54,718 bases of DNA from Candidatus Falkowbacteria bacterium CG10_big_fil_rev_8_21_14_0_10_37_14 (GTDB taxonomy: Bacteria > Patescibacteriota > Patescibacteriia > Patescibacteriales > Patescibacteriaceae), in assembly GCA_002778705.1 (NCBI GenBank), contig PFAM01000008.1, positions 40,133 to 94,850 of the forward strand. The letters are read 5' to 3'. A program made the position numbers and the translations under genes. Every line of letters starts with the position of its first letter. Position 1 is the first letter of the stretch. The notes under the pieces are model-generated. The model did no database searches, was not told where the DNA came from, and was given only the letters and a program-made list of their open reading frames with translations. Positions 50,067 to 54,718 of this stretch are shown piece after piece.

Positions 50067-52136
50067 ATGGGAGCATGGTCTTCGAGAAACGCTACTAGCG
50101 GTCGGTATAGTGTTAATTACAACGGCCGTTTAAAACTGATAATGGCAGTTGTTTTTTTGTTGTCCGGTTTATTAATCGGGCGTTTGTTTTATGTGGCGGT
50201 ATGGCGTAATAGTGAATATTTAACGGCGGCGGCTGATCAGCACGGCTTGGTTACTCAAATAGCACCAACACGTGGAAAAATATATTTAAGAGACAATAAA
50301 GATGGAATTGATAAATTATATCCGCTGGCTTCTAATAAGGAACTAGTGACAATATATGCAGTGCCTCGTGATATTAAAGATCCTCAGCGGTTAGCTGAGG
50401 TTTTGTATGAATTTTTTAAGAAAGCAACGATAGAAAAAGAGGTTAGTGAATTATTAGATAAACAAGATAAAGAAAATTTAATAATGACAGCTAATAATTT
50501 GGCAGTTAATCCAGAAGTTTTGGCGGCTGATCCGGCTTATTCAGCGATGCGTGAGGCTAAAAAACAGGAAGTTCTAACAGCTCGTAAAAAAGAGGAGGTA
50601 AATAAGTACTTATTAGCCCTAACTAAGAAAAACGATCCGTATGAGCCTTTAGAAAAACGTGTTGACATGGACTTAGCTAAAGCTTTTCATTTAGCAGCGT
50701 CAGCTACTTGGCCGGTGTCATTAGTGCCTGATGATTTAGAATGGACAGGTTCGCATTTAACCAGTGAAAAACTAGATTACAAAACCGGTGATCCATTACA
50801 AATACCTGGTATTGGATATGAAAAAGATTCGTTTCGTATTTATCCAGAAAAAAATACAGCCGCTCAATTAATAGGCTATGTTTCGATGGAAGCGGAAAAT
50901 AAAAATGGTGACTGGGGAAGACATGGCCGTTATGGATTAGAGGGTTTTTTTGATCAAGAATTGTTTGGTAAATTCGGTGCATTAAAAACAGAAAAAGGTT
51001 CTGGCGGGTTAACTATTCCTAATGATCGAGAATTTAAAGCGGCTCAAGCTGGCGATGATTTAATTTTAACTTTAGATAGAACTATTCAATTTTTGGTAGC
51101 TGAAAAAATTAAAACAGCTGTAGAAAAATATAAAGCGGAAAGTGGATCGGTAATTATTTTAGAACCGAATACCGGGGCGGTAATAGCCATGAATAGTTAT
51201 CCCGATTTTAATCCTAATGAATATTTTAAAGTAGATGATGTAAAATATTTTAATAATCCAGCAGTTTTTGATCAATATGAACCTGGGTCGGTTTTTAAAG
51301 CTATTACAATGGGGGCGGCTTTAAATGAAGGCAAAGTAAATCCTGAAACCACATATAATGATACTGGACAAATAATGATTAGTGGTTGGCCTAAGCCAAT
51401 TAGTAATTCTGACTTTCAAACTAAAGGGGCTTATGGCACAGTAAGTATGACAGTAGTTCTAGAAAGATCTTTAAATACTGGGGCGGTTTATGCCATGCGA
51501 CAAATTGGTGATAAAAAATTTGCCGAATATTTGGAAAGGTTTGGTTTTGGAGAAAAGACTGGTATTGAGCTTGAGGGAGAATCTACGGGTAATATCAGTT
51601 CAATGAAGTTAAAAAAAATTAAAGAAATTTCTGCAGCCACAGCTTCTTTTGGCCAAGGAATTTCAGTGACTCCAATCCAGATGGTTTCAGCTTACGCGGC
51701 AATTGCTAATGGTGGATATTTGGTTAAACCTTATGTGGTGGCGGAAATCCGTAGTGTCAATGGAAATACTTTGGTAACTAAATCAGATAAAAGCAAGCCA
51801 GTTTTAAAAAACTTTGTAGCTAAATCACTTGCTGGTATGTTAGTTCAAGTGGTAGAAAATGGTCATTCTAAAGGAGCTAAACTGCCTGGTTATTGGATAG
51901 CTGGTAAAACCGGTACAGCACAATTGGTTGATCCTGGTAAACGTGGTTATGTCAAAGATGCTTATAATCACACTTTTATAGCTTTTGGCCCGATAGAAAA
52001 GCCACGCTTTGTGATTTTAGTACGTTTAAAAAACCCTAAAGGTTACGTTTATGCCGAGGAAACAGTTGTGCCGGTAGCTAAGGAAATTATGGAATTTATG
52101 ATGAATTATTGGCAGGTTGCCAAAACTAGACAATAA
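50067..52136 (+). CDS. ftsI: Peptidoglycan transpeptidase FtsI/PBP
   Basis: 689 residues. Membrane anchor at about 25-45, PBP dimerisation domain to about 330, transpeptidase domain with the serine motif EPGSVFKA near 410 (SxxK), SLNTG near 470 (SxN) and AGKTGTAQL near 612-620 (KTG). It cross-links septal peptidoglycan. The N-terminal domain carries a Lys-rich helical segment near 140-200 that looks like an insertion. No PASTA domain. Directly follows the FtsL-like gene. Confidence 0.93.
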   Translation: MGAWSSRNATSGRYSVNYNGRLKLIMAVVFLLSGLLIGRLFYVAVWRNSEYLTAAADQHGLVTQIAPTRGKIYLRDNKDGIDKLYPLASNKELVTIYAVPRDIKDPQRLAEVLYEFFKKATIEKEVSELLDKQDKENLIMTANNLAVNPEVLAADPAYSAMREAKKQEVLTARKKEEVNKYLLALTKKNDPYEPLEKRVDMDLAKAFHLAASATWPVSLVPDDLEWTGSHLTSEKLDYKTGDPLQIPGIGYEKDSFRIYPEKNTAAQLIGYVSMEAENKNGDWGRHGRYGLEGFFDQELFGKFGALKTEKGSGGLTIPNDREFKAAQAGDDLILTLDRTIQFLVAEKIKTAVEKYKAESGSVIILEPNTGAVIAMNSYPDFNPNEYFKVDDVKYFNNPAVFDQYEPGSVFKAITMGAALNEGKVNPETTYNDTGQIMISGWPKPISNSDFQTKGAYGTVSMTVVLERSLNTGAVYAMRQIGDKKFAEYLERFGFGEKTGIELEGESTGNISSMKLKKIKEISAATASFGQGISVTPIQMVSAYAAIANGGYLVKPYVVAEIRSVNGNTLVTKSDKSKPVLKNFVAKSLAGMLVQVVENGHSKGAKLPGYWIAGKTGTAQLVDPGKRGYVKDAYNHTFIAFGPIEKPRFVILVRLKNPKGYVYAEETVVPVAKEIMEFMMNYWQVAKTRQ

Positions 52137-52188
52137 ATATAGACTAATTATATGGGTAATTTTTAATTTTGTAATTTTCTAATTTTAA

Positions 52189-52227
52189 AATAATGTGTTA
52201 ATTTTTTAAAACATCGAGAAATTATTT
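52189..52227. repeat. AT-rich intergenic repeat, copy 2
   Basis: Matches 26228-26266 at 35 of 39 positions; lies in the 129-nt gap between ftsI and murF, again shortly before a start codon. Confidence 0.65.
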
Positions 52228-52265
52228 TAAAATTAGAAATCTAAAATTAGAAATTTATTATACTT

Positions 52266-53558
52266 ATGCTTAAGATATTACAATTTATTTTAAAATGGTT
52301 GGCTAAAGGTGTTATTTGGAGATACAACCCCCGTTTAATAGGTATTACTGGATCTATTGGTAAAACTAGCGCTAAAGATGCGACGGCAGCTGTTTTGTCA
52401 AAACGTTTTCGAACACATTCTAGTCAAAAAAATTATAACAATGAATTAGGCGTGCCGTTAACGATTATTAATGCTGAATCTGGTGGTAAATCAATTAGCG
52501 GTTGGTTAAAGGTTTTTGTTAAAGTTTTATGGCTAATGATAATTAAAGATAAAAATTATCCAGAGCTGATTGTTTTAGAAATGGGAGTTGATAAGCCTGG
52601 AGATATGGATTATCTTTTGTCGATCGTTAAATTGGAAGTGGCAATTTTAACCTATGTTGGATCTTCGCATTTGGAACAGTTTGGCGGTCATAAAAAATTA
52701 GCTGAAGAAAAAGCTAAAATCTTTAACGGCTTAGTTAAAAACGGTACGGCAATAATTAATAGTGACAATGAAGCGGCACTGGGGCAGGCGATTAATGTTC
52801 AAAAGCGTTTGATGTTGTATGGTAGTACTAACCGAGCAGATTTACAAGCGACGGAAATTGTTTGGAAGTGTAGTGTTGCTGATACGGCTAATAAACTAAA
52901 CGGTGTAATGTTTAAAATTAAATATCAGGAGGCGGTGATTCCAGTGCAGTTGCCTAGTATGATTGGCAGGCCAGCGGTTTCAGCAGCGTTAGCGGCGACG
53001 GCGGCTGGTTTAGCATTTGGATTAAACGGTATAGAAATTTCTGAGGCTCTGAGGTTATGGATACCAGCCCCGGGGCGTTTAAGATTGTTAAGAGGCGTTA
53101 ATGATTCTGTAATTATTGATGACACTTATAATGCGGCACCGCAATCAATGTTAGCAGCTTTAGAGGTATTAGATGAAATTAGGCTTTTTGGAGCGGCTCG
53201 TAAGTGGGCGGTGTTAGCTGACATGTTAGAGTTGGGGAGCGATAGTGAAAAAGGTCACTTGGAAGTTGGTAAACAGTTAGCAGTTATTCCAAAGGCCCGC
53301 TTGTTATATTTAGGTAGTCAAGCTAATTATATCGCTATTGGTGCTCGCAAAGCCGGTCTGGCTGAAGACCGTATTCAAGCTTTTAATAACACTCAAGAAA
53401 TTGTAGATTATTTATTAGAAAGAATTGAGCCTAATGATTTAATATTAGTGAAAGGTTCTCAAGGGATGAGAATGGAAAAAGTGGTGAAGGGACTTTTGAC
53501 CGAAGGAGAGCTGGCTGATAAGTTGTTGGTGAGACAAGGGGAAGGGTGGAGTAGTTAG
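52266..53558 (+). CDS. murF: UDP-MurNAc-peptide--D-Ala-D-Ala ligase (MurF-like)
   Basis: 430 residues, Mur ligase. ATP loop GITGSIGKTSAKD near 26-38, LEMGVDKPGDMDYL near 103-116, the central domain start IINSDNEAAL near 163, and PAPGRLRLLRGVNDSVIIDDTYNAAPQSM near 270-298, which is characteristic of MurF. It adds the terminal dipeptide to the wall precursor. The murE gene usually found between ftsI and murF is absent. An AT-rich repeat separates it from ftsI. Confidence 0.92.
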   Translation: MLKILQFILKWLAKGVIWRYNPRLIGITGSIGKTSAKDATAAVLSKRFRTHSSQKNYNNELGVPLTIINAESGGKSISGWLKVFVKVLWLMIIKDKNYPELIVLEMGVDKPGDMDYLLSIVKLEVAILTYVGSSHLEQFGGHKKLAEEKAKIFNGLVKNGTAIINSDNEAALGQAINVQKRLMLYGSTNRADLQATEIVWKCSVADTANKLNGVMFKIKYQEAVIPVQLPSMIGRPAVSAALAATAAGLAFGLNGIEISEALRLWIPAPGRLRLLRGVNDSVIIDDTYNAAPQSMLAALEVLDEIRLFGAARKWAVLADMLELGSDSEKGHLEVGKQLAVIPKARLLYLGSQANYIAIGARKAGLAEDRIQAFNNTQEIVDYLLERIEPNDLILVKGSQGMRMEKVVKGLLTEGELADKLLVRQGEGWSS

Positions 53559-53601
53559 CAACTAACAATTTCACAGAGGATAATTTTAAATAAATATTGT
53601 T

Positions 53602-54177
53602 ATGCAATTGACACCTATAATTTTAAAAGCTATCAATGAAGCCTGTCGTTTACATAACGGACAGTTTCGTAAAGTTGAACAAGACTTGCCTTATGTTAGC
53701 CATTGTATGGCTGTGGCATGGTTGGTGGCTGAAGCTGGCGGTAATGAAACGGCAGTAGCGGCGGCTTTTTTACATGACACTTTGGAAGATGTGCCTGGTT
53801 ATAGCTACGAAAAATTAACTACTGATTTTGGAGAGGCGATTGCTATGGTGGTGCGTGAAGTTAGTGAAGACGAAGAAAAGGGCGGCCCTAGAGCACCGTG
53901 GAAGTTTCGTAAAGAAAGTTATTTGAAACACTTGGAAAATGCTAGTCAAGAGGCTTTATTAGTGGCTGCGGCAGATAAAATACATAATTTAAGATCTATG
54001 ATAGAGTCTTATCTTAAGCATGGTGAGGTAATTTGGAAAACTTTTCATGCAACCGATGATGAAAAATTATGGTTTTATGAACAAGTTTTATTAATTTTAA
54101 AAAAACGATTAGATAATTCACTAGTTGAAGAATTAGCAACGGTATTAATTGAGGCACGGCATAATTTTAATAAATAA
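53602..54177 (+). CDS. HD-domain hydrolase, SpoT/Mesh1-like
   Basis: 191 residues, a stand-alone HD domain: HNGQFRKVEQDLPYVSH near 18-34, AAAFLHDTLEDVPG near 53-66 (HDxxED), and AAADKIHNLRSM near 126-137. The order matches the ppGpp hydrolase part of RelA/SpoT, without synthetase, TGS or ACT domains, so it may be a small alarmone hydrolase. Other phosphohydrolase substrates are possible. It starts 43 nt after murF and ends before a terminator. Confidence 0.8.
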   Translation: MQLTPIILKAINEACRLHNGQFRKVEQDLPYVSHCMAVAWLVAEAGGNETAVAAAFLHDTLEDVPGYSYEKLTTDFGEAIAMVVREVSEDEEKGGPRAPWKFRKESYLKHLENASQEALLVAAADKIHNLRSMIESYLKHGEVIWKTFHATDDEKLWFYEQVLLILKKRLDNSLVEELATVLIEARHNFNK

Positions 54178-54189
54178 TATAAAATAAAA

Positions 54190-54214
54190 AGCCCTTTATT
54201 GTTAGGGTTTTTTG
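54190..54214 (+). terminator. Terminator after the HD-domain gene
   Basis: A 6-bp stem (54190-54195 with 54204-54209, including a G-U pair), then a run of T. Confidence 0.7.
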
Positions 54215-54275
54215 TACTTTATTGGTTATTTATGTAAATCTCCAAAATGTTTAAGAATGTTAAAGGTTGATGTTT

Positions 54276-54306
54276 ATTTATATAATCTTTTCAAGATTAT
54301 ATAAAT
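54276..54306. repeat. Perfect 14-bp AT-rich hairpin
   Basis: 54276-54289 pairs fully with 54293-54306 around a 3-nt loop, in the gap between convergent genes. Without a T-run of its own it may be a palindromic repeat or processing site. Confidence 0.6.
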
Positions 54307-54333
54307 ACTTAGTTTTTAGTTAAAACGGCTTAT

Positions 54334-54356
54334 AAAAAAGGACCACGATGTGGTCC
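54334..54356 (-). terminator. Terminator of the minus-strand small gene
   Basis: A perfect 7-bp GC-rich stem (54350-54356 with 54340-54346), 3-nt loop, then six T read on the minus strand. Confidence 0.85.
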
Positions 54357-54377
54357 TGTGTGTAATCAGTTTTTTAA

Positions 54378-54551
54378 TCAAGTTGATTGATGCCGAATAA
54401 TTGGCGGTCGATATTTTTCGTTTTTTTTAGCAGCTTCAGAGGCTTGTTTTTTTTGTAAGTCAGCAGCTCGCTGCTTGATTTGTTCTAATGCTTTTTTGGC
54501 AATTAAAGCATTATTTATTAGAATTTTGTTGATAACATCTCCCTTGGCCAT
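54378..54551 (-). CDS. Small Ala/Lys-rich helical protein
   Basis: 57 residues (MAKGDVINKILINNALIAKK to PPIIRHQST). Probably one long helix rich in Ala, Lys and Gln with a short extended tail. No family recognised. Support is strong for so small a gene: AGGAG 6 nt before the ATG, a perfect sigma70-type promoter upstream and a GC-rich terminator downstream on the same strand. Confidence 0.75.
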   Translation of the reverse strand: MAKGDVINKILINNALIAKKALEQIKQRAADLQKKQASEAAKKNEKYRPPIIRHQST

Positions 54552-54595
54552 GAATTCTCCTTCAAAAAATGTAAAAAACTTTTAGCTACTTAATT

Positions 54596-54624
54596 ATTAT
54601 AGCAAATAATGATTATAAAGTCAA
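54596..54624 (-). promoter_or_regulatory. Promoter of the minus-strand small gene
   Basis: On the minus strand TTGACT (54624-54619), 17 nt, TATAAT (54601-54596); ~38-nt leader before the ribosome site. Confidence 0.85.
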
Positions 54625-54642
54625 TAGTAATTGGTAATGTTC

Positions 54643-54718
54643 TAGGGACACTCGCTGCAATGCTTTTGCTCGCACGCAAAAGCATTTAGCTTGTTCCTGA
54701 CCAGGTTCGATTCCCCAC
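54643..54718 (+). other. GC-rich hairpin plus tRNA T-loop-like end, cut by the window edge
   Basis: An 11-bp perfect hairpin near 54656-54683, flanked by further pairing (GGGACA with TGTTCC), then GGTTCGATTCC, a canonical T-loop string, 7 nt before the window end. The bases flanking the T-loop do not make a good 5-bp T-stem and no D-arm is seen, so a tRNA is not supported. It could be the start or end of a structured RNA running out of the window. Confidence 0.3.

Noticed and set aside
54656-54718. tRNA or tmRNA 3' end
   Set aside because: The T-loop string is canonical but the T-stem does not pair and no D-arm or anticodon arm is present on either strand.
1-54718. CRISPR array, insertion sequence with transposase, rRNA or complete tRNA
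   Set aside because: I looked for regularly spaced repeats, transposase motifs, rRNA signatures and cloverleafs and found none. The 36-bp repeat at 13087-13254 has no spacers and is coding.
1-54718. Alternative genetic code with TGA as Gly or Trp (as in Gracilibacteria/Absconditabacteria)
   Set aside because: TGA ends several well-defined genes, for example porA and the zeta-like kinase, at overlaps with the next start codon, so the standard code fits.

Overview
The window looks like a chromosomal stretch of a Candidate Phyla Radiation (Patescibacteria) bacterium. The basis is low GC, the standard genetic code (TGA is used as stop), few Shine-Dalgarno sites, and gene families I associate with this group: DUF5667 next to an ECF sigma factor, DUF4012 next to MreB, TrbC/VirB2-like pilin proteins, an S-layer-like protein with an N-terminal YY/KRY module, a short TsaB, and many envelope glycosyltransferases. 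I cannot place it below phylum level.

Layout. 1-677: HU protein behind a foldable leader. 1109-3284: ECF sigma factor, DUF5667 protein (probable anti-sigma) and methyltransferase, followed by a ~465-nt structured leader and a 1159-residue S-layer-like protein (3785-7264). The sigma gene and the S-layer leader carry the same TGTAAC-N16-CGTA motif, which resembles a SigW-type promoter, so the window holds a small candidate envelope-stress/S-layer regulon. 7503-8359: a zeta-toxin-like kinase overlapping a 51-residue gene. 8695-13899: an O-antigen-ligase-like protein and two surface proteins. 13950-20466 (minus): DsbA-like protein and 2-oxoacid:ferredoxin oxidoreductase subunits gamma, alpha and beta. 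The alpha and beta genes are separated by four envelope genes (pilin-like, pilin-lytic transglycosylase fusion, lytic transglycosylase, 3D-domain protein).

20923-31976: exonuclease III, a pseudopilin, a MacA/MacB-type exporter with two permeases, DUF4012, MreB and a glycosyltransferase. 32154-47672: a secreted protein with a T9SS-like C-terminus, a subtilase with FG-GAP repeats, a sugar-nucleotide epimerase, glycosyltransferases, two GT-C-like membrane proteins, a propeller protein and a lipoprotein. 47754-54177: tsaB and a short division/wall cluster (mraZ, rsmH, ftsL-like, ftsI, murF, HD hydrolase). 54378-54551 (minus): a small gene with its own promoter and terminator.

Most of the window builds, decorates or remodels the cell surface. 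The non-coding DNA is also rich: structured leaders, a duplicated three-hairpin 3' element, nested palindromes, 9-nt tandem repeats, AT-rich intergenic repeats, and several promoters placed so that the mRNA would start at or near the start codon. The strongest candidates for something undescribed are the sigma/S-layer regulon with its leader, the interrupted oxidoreductase operon, the kinase plus 51-residue partner, and the duplicated 3' element.
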